NCBI RefSeq assembly: GCF_002943425.1
Contig: NZ_PTRA01000001.1
Location: forward strand, 2,418,001-2,482,000
Reading direction: 5' to 3'
DNA from: Siphonobacter curvatus
GTDB taxonomy: Bacteria; Bacteroidota; Bacteroidia; Cytophagales; Spirosomataceae
DNA length: 64,000 nucleotides
Part shown: piece after piece, positions 15,344 to 24,703 of the stretch
Layout: each line of letters starts with the position of its first letter
Numbering within the stretch: position 1 is the stretch's first letter
Notes under the pieces: generated by a model
Database searches by the model: none
The model's input: only the letters and a program-made list of their open reading frames with translations
What the model was told of the DNA's origin: nothing
Program-made: the position numbers and the translations under genes

Positions 15344-17269
15344 TTACTTCACTTCTTCGAAGTTCACATCCTGAACATCTTTATCGTTACCAGCAGAACC
15401 GCCAGCTTGACCTTCGGTAGCATCACCACCGGGGTAACCATTCGGCTGAGCACCACCACCGGCATTAGCGGCATTGTACATTTCAGTAGAAGCGGCCGCC
15501 CAGGCATTGTTCAGTTGTTCGGAAGCAGCATCGATAGCCGCAACGTCCTGGCTTTGGTGAGCCGTCCGCAGAGCAGCAACGGCCGTTTCGATGGCTGATT
15601 TATTGCCTTCTGACAATTTATCACCGTATTCTTTCAGTTGACGTTCCGTTTGGAAAATCAGTGAATCGGCCTGGTTCAGCTTCTCGATTTTTTCACGTTC
15701 AGCCTTATCGTTGGCTTCGTTCGCTTTGGCTTCGTCACGCATTCGTTGGATTTCGGCGTCGCTCAAACCGCTGGAAGCTTCGATCCGAATCTTCTGCTCT
15801 TTGTTTGTAGCCTTATCTTTGGCTGATACGTTCAGGATACCATTCGCATCCACGTCGAAAGTTACCTCGATTTGAGGAATACCACGGGGTGCGGGCGGAA
15901 TATCGCTCAGGTGGAAACGACCCAGGGTACGGTTTTGACCGGCCATCGGACGCTCGCCCTGCAATACGTGGATTTCAACCGAAGGCTGATTATCCGACGC
16001 CGTTGAGAACGTTTCAGATTTTTTTGTAGGAATCGTGGTGTTCGCATCGATCAGTTTCGTGAACACACCACCCATGGTTTCGATACCCAGTGACAAAGGA
16101 ATAACGTCCAGCAGCAGTACGTCTTTCACTTCACCCGTCAATACGCCCCCTTGTACGGCAGCACCAATGGCTACGGCTTCATCAGGGTTGATATTTTTCG
16201 AAGGTTTCTTACCGAAGAATTTCTCTACTTCTTCCTGTACTTTCGGAATACGCGTCGAACCACCTACCAGAATCACTTCGTCGATTTCGGAAGTGCTGAT
16301 GTTGGCGTTCTTCATCGCTTTACGAACGGGTTCCATCATCCGTACGAACAGGCTATCAGCCAATTGTTCGAACTTCGCCCGCGTCAGCGTACGCACCAAG
16401 TGCTTGGGCATACCGTTTACCGGGAAGATATACGGCAGGTTGATTTCCGTCTGGCTGGAAGAAGAAAGTTCTACTTTCGCTTTTTCAGCGGCTTCTTTCA
16501 GACGTTGCAGAGCCATCGGATCCTGACGCAGGTCTACACCTTCGTCTGCTTTGAATTCATTGGCCAGCCAGTCGATGATCACTTGGTCAAAGTCATCACC
16601 ACCTAAGTGCGTATCACCGTCGGTTGACTTTACTTCGAATACGCCATCACCCAGTTCCAGAATCGAAATATCGAACGTACCGCCACCTAAGTCAAACACG
16701 GCAATTTTCATGTCATGTTTTTTGTCCAAACCAAAGGCCAGAGCAGCAGCCGTAGGCTCGTTGATAATCCGTTTTACGTCCAGACCAGCGATTTGTCCGG
16801 CTTCTTTCGTAGCCTGACGCTCGGCATCGTTGAAGTACGCAGGTACCGTAATAACAGCTTCCGTTACGGTTTGTCCCAGGTAATCTTCAGCCGTCTGCTT
16901 CATTTTCGTCAGAATCTGAGCTGAAATTTCCTGAGGCGTATACAGACGGTCACCAATCCGTACACGAGGAGTATTGTTAGGGCCTTGTTCTACGACATAC
17001 GAAATGGTTTTCATTTCGTTTTGTACTTCCGTAAAACGTTTACCCATGAAACGCTTGATTGACTGAATAGTATTCGTAGGGTTCGTAATAGCCTGACGTT
17101 TGGCAGGATCTCCCACTTTACGCTCGCCATTACCATTATCCATAAAGGCTACGACTGAAGGAGTCGTACGACGTCCTTCGCTGTTTGGGATAACAACGGG
17201 CTCGTTACCTTCCATTACAGCAACGCAGGAGTTTGTCGTGCCTAAGTCAATGCCAATGATTTTTCCCAT
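15344..17269 (-). CDS. dnaK: Chaperone protein DnaK (Hsp70)
   Basis: 641 residues, the normal Hsp70 length. The nucleotide-binding domain starts [18 protein letters not shown] and shows [26 protein letters not shown] and [13 protein letters not shown]. The substrate-binding domain has [14 protein letters not shown] and [17 protein letters not shown]. The lid is charged, and the tail is Gly/Ala/Asn-rich, ending in an acidic VNFEEVK similar to the EEVD-like ends of other DnaKs. It is an ATP-driven folding chaperone of the cytoplasm and normally works with DnaJ and GrpE. Neither partner gene is in the window, so this is a single-gene unit between terminators. Confidence 0.98.
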   Translation of the reverse strand: MGKIIGIDLGTTNSCVAVMEGNEPVVIPNSEGRRTTPSVVAFMDNGNGERKVGDPAKRQAITNPTNTIQSIKRFMGKRFTEVQNEMKTISYVVEQGPNNTPRVRIGDRLYTPQEISAQILTKMKQTAEDYLGQTVTEAVITVPAYFNDAERQATKEAGQIAGLDVKRIINEPTAAALAFGLDKKHDMKIAVFDLGGGTFDISILELGDGVFEVKSTDGDTHLGGDDFDQVIIDWLANEFKADEGVDLRQDPMALQRLKEAAEKAKVELSSSSQTEINLPYIFPVNGMPKHLVRTLTRAKFEQLADSLFVRMMEPVRKAMKNANISTSEIDEVILVGGSTRIPKVQEEVEKFFGKKPSKNINPDEAVAIGAAVQGGVLTGEVKDVLLLDVIPLSLGIETMGGVFTKLIDANTTIPTKKSETFSTASDNQPSVEIHVLQGERPMAGQNRTLGRFHLSDIPPAPRGIPQIEVTFDVDANGILNVSAKDKATNKEQKIRIEASSGLSDAEIQRMRDEAKANEANDKAEREKIEKLNQADSLIFQTERQLKEYGDKLSEGNKSAIETAVAALRTAHQSQDVAAIDAASEQLNNAWAAASTEMYNAANAGGGAQPNGYPGGDATEGQAGGSAGNDKDVQDVNFEEVK

Positions 17270-17382
17270 GATAAAGTATTTGGTTTAATTTCTCGGTTAT
17301 CGGTAGATGCTCTATTTATCTAAATCCCCGTGCCTATCGCTATTTTCTGTCTTAATTCTGACAGATTGACAGCATAAAAAAG

Positions 17383-17409
17383 GGCCCGCAGGGAAAAAAT
17401 CTGCGGGCC
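17383..17409 (-). terminator. Terminator after the DUF937-type gene
   Basis: GGCCCGCAG (17383-17391) and CTGCGGGCC (17401-17409) form a perfect 9-bp stem. On the minus strand it is followed by a CTTTTTT-type run. It also precedes dnaK. Confidence 0.8.
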
Positions 17410-17448
17410 TTTGACACAAACTTTACTCATCGCTGAGGTACTGACAGT

Positions 17449-18027
17449 TTATTTACCAAAAAGTCCGCCCAGCATACCGCCGAGTCCGCCTTCGTTGTTT
17501 TTGTCATTTTTATCGTTGGACGAGCCAAACAAGCTACCTCCAATATTCTTCAAATCATTCATATCAAGTTTACCGTCGGCCAAAGCCGCTCCTACCTGAT
17601 TAAAGTTAAATCCACCCGTGTTGGCGTCCGTACCCGCCAGAAGTGATCCCATCATGGAATTAGCATCCACGGATGTATCGTTCGGATTGTTCAATTTTCC
17701 GATGATTGTACTCAAAACCATTGGCACGATGGCTCCAACAATGTTTTGAGCTACGGAACCACTGATTCCAAATTTGTCCATCAGACTCCCTATGGCATTT
17801 TGGGAAATTCCCGAAACAATGGGACTCTGCTGCACCGCCTGACGACCGGAGAATAATTCCATCAGGCCATTGATGTTTCCTTTGGCCGCTTCGCCCTGTA
17901 ATCCCTGTACGATAGACGTAAAGATGGTCGTCTGAGCGGCTTCGTTCTGCTGTTCAGGAATAGCCGGATTGTTGACAATGGCTTCCTGTGAATTATTTTT
18001 GACGAGATTGAGGAGCTGATCTAACAT
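17449..18027 (-). CDS. DUF937 / YidB-like protein
   Basis: 192 residues, no signal peptide. It is rich in Gly, Asn, Ser and small hydrophobics, with repeated helical segments such as MLDQLLNLVKNNSQEAI, GISQNAIGSLMDKFGISGSVAQNIVGAIVPMVLSTI, then an Asn/Asp/Lys linker and a glycine-rich end, GGLGGMLGGLFGK. This is the architecture of DUF937 (YidB-like) proteins, which have alternating 'xxLxxxxGxS' helices. The function is not established. It diverges from the nuclease-inhibitor-like gene at 18193, with about 165 bp between. Confidence 0.75.
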   Translation of the reverse strand: MLDQLLNLVKNNSQEAIVNNPAIPEQQNEAAQTTIFTSIVQGLQGEAAKGNINGLMELFSGRQAVQQSPIVSGISQNAIGSLMDKFGISGSVAQNIVGAIVPMVLSTIIGKLNNPNDTSVDANSMMGSLLAGTDANTGGFNFNQVGAALADGKLDMNDLKNIGGSLFGSSNDKNDKNNEGGLGGMLGGLFGK

Positions 18028-18098
18028 AGTTGTTTATTAGTAAGAGTATGGTCGTTTTTACTTAGCAATAGTACTCTACTTTTTTGAAAAACAAAAAT

Positions 18099-18106
18099 TA
18101 CCTTTG
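18099..18106 (+). promoter_or_regulatory. -7 box upstream of the nuclease inhibitor homologue
   Basis: TACCTTTG fits TAnnTTTG and is followed by CTGC, as in other Bacteroidota promoters. The nearest upstream TTTG (18083-18086) is too close for the usual spacing. It would give a leader of about 85 nt for the gene at 18193. Confidence 0.5.
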
Positions 18107-18192
18107 CTGCATTACTTTGTAAAAAAGTTGAGCCTCCCTCCCTTAGTACGCTTATTTTTAATTCAATTTCGGACTTTTTCAACCTTACGATT

Positions 18193-18615
18193 ATGGCTGC
18201 CCGACTGGCTTCCAATCTTTTGATCGAAAACCTGAAGCAGGAAGTAAATGGCCTGCTCTATACCAGCGAATCTGATGCTCCTTTTGAGGTAAACGCGTTG
18301 CCCGAATGGCAGGAAGAGACGCCTCCCGAGGCAGAAGCGTTCCGTACCTTGCTGGGACTAGAAGCGGATGTACCCGTGAAAATCCAAAAAATAGAATCGT
18401 TTTTCAGGCCTTTACTGAAGACCTATGATTGGTTCGGGGAAGAAGAAAATCAGACGGTAGAACGCTATCAGCAATTGAAAAGCTTCGTCGCTACCCAGTT
18501 GACGAAACCTCAGGTATACCGTGTGGGAGAAGTAGAAATCGATATTTACATCGTAGGGCAGTCCGTGGATGGCCCCTGGGTAAGTTTAAAAACCAAAGCT
18601 ACGGAAACGGAATAA
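18193..18615 (+). CDS. Nuclease A inhibitor (NuiA)-like protein
   Basis: 140 residues, cytoplasmic. The sequence follows the Anabaena NuiA pattern closely: NGLLYTSESDAPFEV (19-33), KIQKIESFF (64-71), YDWFGEEENQTVERYQQL, and PQVYRVGEVEIDIYIVG (106-122), ending KTKATETE. In NuiA, Glu24 within SES and the C-terminal Thr135 contact the active site of the nuclease NucA. Here Glu26 sits in the same SES triplet, and Thr139 is followed by one extra Glu. By family it binds and blocks a DNA/RNA non-specific endonuclease (beta-beta-alpha-metal fold). No such nuclease gene is in the window. The ATG at 18193 fits the family length. Confidence 0.85.
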   Translation: MAARLASNLLIENLKQEVNGLLYTSESDAPFEVNALPEWQEETPPEAEAFRTLLGLEADVPVKIQKIESFFRPLLKTYDWFGEEENQTVERYQQLKSFVATQLTKPQVYRVGEVEIDIYIVGQSVDGPWVSLKTKATETE

Positions 18616-18709
18616 GGACCATTTTCAAGCCTGACGTGTAGTCATGAATTGCGGCTTTCTTTCTTGAAAAAGTGACATTTCGTCGTATTCGCTATAGGCT
18701 ATTAAAACA

Positions 18710-18737
18710 AAAATCCTCCGGCAAGCCGGAGGATTTT
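18710..18737. terminator. Bidirectional terminator, NuiA-like / rplT
   Basis: AAAATCCTCCGGC (18710-18722), two bases, then the exact complement to 18737. It lies between convergent stops at 18615 and 18771. Confidence 0.92.
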
Positions 18738-18770
18738 CTATAGATCGAAACTTGATTTCTAATCTATGGC

Positions 18771-19115
18771 TCATTTCACGTGGTCAACCACAGCCTTGAA
18801 CGCATCAGGATGGTTCATTGCCAGGTCAGCCAATACTTTACGGTTCAGTTCAACGCCTGAATTATGCAGTTTGCCAATGAATTGTGAGTAGCTCAAACCG
18901 TGCTGACGAGCACCGGCGTTGATACGAGCAATCCAAAGAGCACGGAAATTCCGTTTTTTCTGCTTACGATCGCGGTAAGCATAATTTAAACCACGTTCAA
19001 CGGCATTTTTAGCTACCGTCCAAACGTTTTTACGACGGCCATAATAACCTTTGGCCAGTTTGAGCACCTTTTTGCGACGGGCCCGAGACGCTACGTGATT
19101 GACACTACGTGGCAT
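18771..19115 (-). CDS. rplT: 50S ribosomal protein L20
   Basis: 114 residues, the normal length. It starts [29 protein letters not shown], with a basic N-terminal extension that reaches into 23S rRNA, and contains [29 protein letters not shown], the conserved core. In many bacteria L20 also represses its own operon by binding an mRNA structure. It is the last gene of thrS-infC-rpmI-rplT and is followed by the terminator at 18710. Unusually, 163 bp containing heptad locus B separate it from rpmI, where most genomes have a short gap. Confidence 0.98.
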   Translation of the reverse strand: MPRSVNHVASRARRKKVLKLAKGYYGRRKNVWTVAKNAVERGLNYAYRDRKQKKRNFRALWIARINAGARQHGLSYSQFIGKLHNSGVELNRKVLADLAMNHPDAFKAVVDHVK

Positions 19116-19146
19116 GTTGTGTTAGTTTTTTGACGTTGGCGGAGGA

Positions 19147-19220
19147 GAGTTTTGAGTTCTGAGTTTAGGGTTCTGAGTTAAACTCGTAACACTAAACGCC
19201 AAACCCTAAACGCTGTTCTC
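19147..19220. repeat. Heptad inverted-repeat locus B (rpmI / rplT spacer)
   Basis: The left arm, 19150-19184, is in units such as TTCTGAG and TTTAGGG. The right arm, 19190-19217, is in units such as CACTAAA and CCCTAAA. The core GTTTAGGGTT (19163-19172) is matched exactly by AACCCTAAAC (19202-19211). It lies inside a ribosomal-protein operon. Confidence 0.8.
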
Positions 19221-19278
19221 GCTTAAAAAGCCATGAGTCGGGTTAAACAAGGAAACCTGTAATTGGTCCGAAGACGAA

Positions 19279-19473
19279 CTACTTGGCAAGCAGAGCGATT
19301 ACGCGAGCGTGATCTGACTCATGTACCAGCGTGCTCTTAACGAGGTTAGCCTTACGTTTGTTAGACTTCTTCGTCAGGATGTGGCTGTGGAAGGCGTGCT
19401 TCCGCTTGATTTGTCCGGTTCCAGTCAGCTTAAAACGCTTTTTGGAGCCCGAGTTTGATTTTTGCTTAGGCAT
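19279..19473 (-). CDS. rpmI: 50S ribosomal protein L35
   Basis: 64 residues, the normal length. It starts [28 protein letters not shown] and is highly basic throughout, with [15 protein letters not shown] as the conserved middle. The ORF is followed on its strand by heptad locus B and rplT, and preceded by a 208-bp spacer after infC that contains a perfect 14-bp hairpin (19605-19646). Confidence 0.97.
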   Translation of the reverse strand: MPKQKSNSGSKKRFKLTGTGQIKRKHAFHSHILTKKSNKRKANLVKSTLVHESDHARVIALLAK

Positions 19474-19604
19474 AAACTGAACCTGTTAATAGATGAAAAA
19501 AGTACTCAAAGTGAAATGAACCGCAAAAGTAACAAAAAAAGCAATAATAGTTACGATTTAATTACGTTTTTTAAGCTATGTTCCTCGTTTTCAGGCCGTA
19601 AAAT

Positions 19605-19646
19605 AACCCATGGAGTAGCATTCGTATGAATACTACTCCATGGGTT
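19605..19646 (-). promoter_or_regulatory. Perfect hairpin between infC and rpmI
   Basis: AACCCATGGAGTAG (19605-19618) and its exact complement (19633-19646) form a 14-bp stem with a 14-nt loop. On the transcribed minus strand it is followed by ATTTTACGG, a poor T-run. It may be an attenuator, an L20 target or an RNase processing site for rpmI-rplT. Confidence 0.6.
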
Positions 19647-19681
19647 GGTACAGATTCGACTTTGCTAAAAAGCAGGTCGAT

Positions 19682-20242
19682 TTATTTTTTCACTTTTGGA
19701 GCGATGATGATGTTCATCCGGCGACCTTCCAGACGAGCTTCTGATTCCAGTTTTCCGTGTTCTTCCAGATCCGACATGAATCGTTTCAAAAGATTGAAAC
19801 CCTGATCTTTAAATACGATTTCCCGTCCGGAGAATTGTACGTAAGCTTTCACTTTCGAACCTTCTTTCAGGAAGTTTGTCGCGTGTTTTAATTTAAAGTC
19901 GTAATCATGATCATCCGTCGTAGGACTAAAGCGGATCTCTTTAATTACCACTTTAATTTGCTTGGATTTCAGCTCCTTCTGTTTTTTCTTCTGTTCGTAT
20001 TTGAACTTCGAATAATCAACGATACGACATACTGGGGGATCTGCATTAGGAGAAATCTCCACTAAATCCAGAGCCTGTTGCTGAGCCATCTCCAGAGCCT
20101 GACGAATATCAACAATCCCCTGGTCCACGTTTTCGCCAACCAAGCGTACTTGCTGTACTCCGCGAATCAATTGATTAATGCGGTAGGGTTCTTCTTTCCT
20201 TACAGGAGGTCTGCGGTTCATACCGCCGGGGCGTAATGCCAT
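19682..20242 (-). CDS. infC: Translation initiation factor IF-3
   Basis: 186 residues. The N-terminal domain shows [23 protein letters not shown] and the [23 protein letters not shown] signature; the C-terminal domain shows [41 protein letters not shown]. It binds the 30S subunit and monitors start-codon selection. The start here is an ordinary ATG (complement of 20240-20242), whereas enteric infC begins with AUU, so that autoregulation is not expected. A 10-residue Arg/Pro-rich N-terminal extension precedes the domain. It is the second gene of the thrS-infC-rpmI-rplT operon. Confidence 0.98.
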   Translation of the reverse strand: MALRPGGMNRRPPVRKEEPYRINQLIRGVQQVRLVGENVDQGIVDIRQALEMAQQQALDLVEISPNADPPVCRIVDYSKFKYEQKKKQKELKSKQIKVVIKEIRFSPTTDDHDYDFKLKHATNFLKEGSKVKAYVQFSGREIVFKDQGFNLLKRFMSDLEEHGKLESEARLEGRRMNIIIAPKVKK

Positions 20243-20260
20243 ACTTGTTAATTTGGTGAT

Positions 20261-20340
20261 TTTTAAGTTTTCAGTGATTAATGTTTTCAGCAGAATGGAA
20301 GTAGACTGAAAACTCCTGATCCTGAACTGAAAACTGAGAA
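20261..20340. repeat. Heptad inverted-repeat locus C (thrS / infC spacer)
   Basis: The left arm 20261-20290 contains TTTTAAG and TTTTCAG units, one of them nine bases long. The right arm 20306-20340 is five exact 7-nt registers, including CTGAAAA twice. AGTTTTCAGT (20266-20275) is complementary to ACTGAAAACT at both 20305-20314 and 20326-20335. It is followed on the thrS side by an imperfect GAAGCCGT/ACGGCTTC hairpin. Confidence 0.75.
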
Positions 20341-20405
20341 GAAGCCGTCACGAAAGCTTCCTTACGTAACGGCTTCGAAAAATACGTGCCTAAGATGAAG
20401 TATTT

Positions 20406-22355
<1,950 letters not shown>

Positions 22356-22411
22356 GAATATTTGAAATAAGCGATTAAAAATCACGGAGATACAAAGTCC
22401 GTGAGAGCCTT

Positions 22412-22462
22412 ACAGTTTCCAGTATACCGTTTGCTGTTTTCAGTAAACTGTGTCCAGCAAAC
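22412..22462. repeat. Heptad repeat locus D (upstream of thrS)
   Basis: A run of 7-nt registers from 22416 (TTTCCAG) to 22457 includes TTTGCTG and TTTTCAG. It offers two alternative stems: GTTTGCTG (22429-22436) with CAGCAAAC (22455-22462), and ACAGTTT (22412-22418) with AAACTGT (22445-22451). It is shorter and less regular than the other loci. Confidence 0.5.
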
Positions 22463-22552
22463 GATTCTGTCAACGTGATATATAGTTACTTCTACTATGA
22501 AATCCGTTCATTGCATGCCCTAAACTAACAACCGTTCCCGATAAACGCACTA

Positions 22553-23689
22553 CTAAATGGAATCGGCGGCGACGGTTCCCGTTTTGTCGGGTACAGTCAG
22601 GGCTGGTCGGTAGCGTTCGTCCTGCCGCAGCTCCGGGTAATTGCTGAGCTGTTTTCGTCGCGTCCGCCAGTACCCGCCTACCGCCTTTCGGTTACCCGGA
22701 TTCTGCTGGGCTTCGGCTAGGTAATAATCCATGGCTTTGTCGTCGTTGCCTACTAATTCAAGACATTGAGCCATCAGAAAGTTCAATCCGGGGTAATTAG
22801 GATTAACCTTCTCGACTACCTGCAGGTGCTTAAGGGCGGCGGCCGCTTTTTCAACGTTGAACAAAAGAGACGCTACGTATAAGTTTGCCCCCGGATTATT
22901 CGGCTCCGTTTTAATGGCTTTCATAAACTCGGTGTACGAACTGTCCACTTGCGAAGTCTGCAGGAACGTCAGCCCCCGACGGTAATGCAAATCGGCATCG
23001 TTCGGATAAAAATGGAGCCCTTCCTGAGCAAATGCCAAAGCTTTGGGATACTCCTTTTTCTGGTAATAAATCCGAGATAGTTGCTGATACGCATCCAGAA
23101 AACCGGGCATAAGCGTACGGCTTCGCAGAAGCAATACCAGGGCTGAGGTGGTATCTCCTAATTTCGCGGCGATCATGCCACGATAGAAATACGCTTCGCC
23201 GTGGTAAGGGTTGATTTGCAGCGTACGGGCCAAGTACTGACGGGCTTTTCCCAACTGATACTTTTGCTGGTACAGATCAGCCAGCAGGACGAAAAGTTCG
23301 GGGGTACGTTCATTAAGAATTTCGGCCCGTTGAGCCGCGTACAGAGCCTCATCAATCTGCCGGCGTTGCCGCAAAATCTTCGCTTTGGTAACGTAATAAC
23401 GACCCGTATTTCGTTTGAGTTCGATGGCCCGGTTGATGTCTTCCAGGGCGGCATCCAGCTCCGAACGCTGGAGGTAAATTTCCGCCCGTTTCTGGTAGTT
23501 GTCTGGAGCATCCGGGTACTGATGAATAACACGGGTCAGCAAATCCAGAGCTTTGGGCGTAGAAAAGCCTTCGTTCATATTCGGCAGCGGCGGAATACGT
23601 CCGCCCGCCTGCTCTTCCGAAGAACAGGCCATCATTCCCCCAAGTAAACCTAGAAACACAAAAACCAGAACCGAACGAATCATTCCCAA
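22553..23689 (-). CDS. TPR-repeat lipoprotein
   Basis: 378 residues with a lipoprotein signal (FVFLGLLGGMMAC, Cys near residue 22), a short Gly/Pro linker, then about eight tetratricopeptide repeats covering residues 50-345. TPR signature spacing is seen in ALEDINRAIELKRNTGRYYVTKA, AREYLARTLQINPYHGEAYFYRG-type and AFAQEGLHFYPNDADLHYRRG segments. The C-terminal 40 residues are basic and then polar. It is expected in the periplasm or at the inner face of the outer membrane as a scaffold. It is divergent in position from thrS only by a long gap, and a -7 box lies just upstream at 23705. Confidence 0.88.
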   Translation of the reverse strand: MGMIRSVLVFVFLGLLGGMMACSSEEQAGGRIPPLPNMNEGFSTPKALDLLTRVIHQYPDAPDNYQKRAEIYLQRSELDAALEDINRAIELKRNTGRYYVTKAKILRQRRQIDEALYAAQRAEILNERTPELFVLLADLYQQKYQLGKARQYLARTLQINPYHGEAYFYRGMIAAKLGDTTSALVLLLRSRTLMPGFLDAYQQLSRIYYQKKEYPKALAFAQEGLHFYPNDADLHYRRGLTFLQTSQVDSSYTEFMKAIKTEPNNPGANLYVASLLFNVEKAAAALKHLQVVEKVNPNYPGLNFLMAQCLELVGNDDKAMDYYLAEAQQNPGNRKAVGGYWRTRRKQLSNYPELRQDERYRPALTVPDKTGTVAADSI

Positions 23690-23704
23690 AGTCTAAAATC
23701 GCCG

Positions 23705-23712
23705 CAAAACTA
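23705..23712 (-). promoter_or_regulatory. -7 box upstream of the TPR lipoprotein
   Basis: The minus strand reads TAGTTTTG, fitting TAnnTTTG. It lies 15 bases before the start codon at 23689, giving a very short leader. No -33 element was seen at standard spacing. Confidence 0.45.
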
Positions 23713-23763
23713 CGGAATTTAAAGTTCTGAGGATACCGATTCCAGAAAAGACCTGCGTATTCG

Positions 23764-24144
23764 TTAGGGGTTAGACGAAACAGCCTGGATTTTCTTACGA
23801 AAGAAAAACCGGTATTCGTACGCAGTTTTCGGCGATTGATATACAGCCTGCAAGTATTCCCAGCCTTGATCAATCATAAAATTTACTACTTCCATCGAAG
23901 AATTGAACCGTATGGCCTTACCCGTTTCAGGGTCTTCAATGGCCATTTTGCGGTCAGCCCACCTACTTTTCTGACCGTAATCCAATCGTAGCGTTAACGG
24001 ATTTAAGGGAGCAGGTTCACTGATTTCAATACTGCAAATCGTACCTTCTTTGAGCTGATTAATATCGACACCATCGACAATCACTTGAGCCTGAGCGAAC
24101 GAGGCTAGCAAACTAAAAACGAAGAGAAAGCGTACAACTAGCAT
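23764..24144 (-). CDS. Secreted protein of unknown function
   Basis: 126 residues. The signal peptide MLVVRFLFVFSLLASFAQA is followed by QVIVDGVDINQL. The mature part is a small alpha/beta unit (VVNFMIDQGWEYLQAVYQS near the end) with no cysteines in pairs and no recognised family. The 'MIDQGWEYLQA' segment resembles the C-terminal helix-strand of DUF4177-like small proteins, but that is a weak similarity. It starts 20 bp after the stop of the gene at 24165-24530 on the same strand, so the two are probably co-transcribed. Confidence 0.7.
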   Translation of the reverse strand: MLVVRFLFVFSLLASFAQAQVIVDGVDINQLKEGTICSIEISEPAPLNPLTLRLDYGQKSRWADRKMAIEDPETGKAIRFNSSMEVVNFMIDQGWEYLQAVYQSPKTAYEYRFFFRKKIQAVSSNP

Positions 24145-24164
24145 AGGTCATAGAGTGAAAGGTT

Positions 24165-24530
24165 TCATTCCTTAAACTCGACGAGCCGAATGCTGGTATC
24201 TGCTTTAGAATTTTTAACAATTTCAGCCCGCTCTGCCCGCACCTCTTCTTTATTCGTACCCGTTCGTATTTCCGTATCAAACCATTGCTTTCCCGGTTTA
24301 CGATGCCTGTGATAGGCGTTGATCTGAGCCGCAAAATCTTCCTGAGCGTTGCGGAGAAAACTCGCAGAAATGTACGTATCGGTAATACGAACGGTGGTCA
24401 AGTACACCAGGCGTGGCGTGCCCGGCGTTCGAATTTCATCATTTGTAGCCGTCAGAAAATAATAATAGGTCTCTGGTGGACGAACCAGCGTACCCATCAC
24501 AAAAAACAGGCGGATTAGTAAATACTGCAT
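24165..24530 (-). CDS. Protein of unknown function, possibly exported
   Basis: 121 residues. The first 15 (MQYLLIRLFFVMGTL) are hydrophobic and could be a short signal or anchor. The rest is hydrophilic: VRPPETYYYFLTATN, YLTTVRITDTYI, a helix with NAQEDFAAQINAYHRHRKPGKQW, and a charged tail. No known domain. An internal Met at residue 12 is an alternative start, which would remove the hydrophobic part. It is paired with the 23764-24144 gene and both could act in the same envelope process. Coding status is supported by the short intergenic distance and sensible composition. Confidence 0.6.
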   Translation of the reverse strand: MQYLLIRLFFVMGTLVRPPETYYYFLTATNDEIRTPGTPRLVYLTTVRITDTYISASFLRNAQEDFAAQINAYHRHRKPGKQWFDTEIRTGTNKEEVRAERAEIVKNSKADTSIRLVEFKE

Positions 24531-24667
24531 ACGTAATAAAAAATCAGTTGGCCCCCTTCAGATTTTCCTGAACGATTCAGGGCCGGACTTGATCGACGAT
24601 AATCCCAAACCAGTGCGTTTGATTTTATCTTTTGTCGATCTGCGATCCGAGTAGGAGAAAATTCGCC

Positions 24668-24675
24668 TAATTTTG
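24668..24675 (+). promoter_or_regulatory. -7 box for the M14 carboxypeptidase
   Basis: TAATTTTG fits TAnnTTTG and lies 28 bases before ATG 24704. No -33 TTTG at normal spacing. Confidence 0.45.
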
Positions 24676-24703
24676 AAGTTTCCGGATAATACACAACATT
24701 GGC

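Noticed and set aside
19147-19220. TTTAGGG units resembling plant telomere repeats and a possible G-quadruplex
   Set aside because: Each locus has only one or two GGG runs, so four G-tracts are not available. The match to the plant telomere heptamer is a composition effect of degenerate TTTNNNG units.
22383-22405. CACGGA/TCCGTG hairpin upstream of thrS as a T-box
   Set aside because: The stem is only six base pairs, and no T-box sequence or specifier loop is present.
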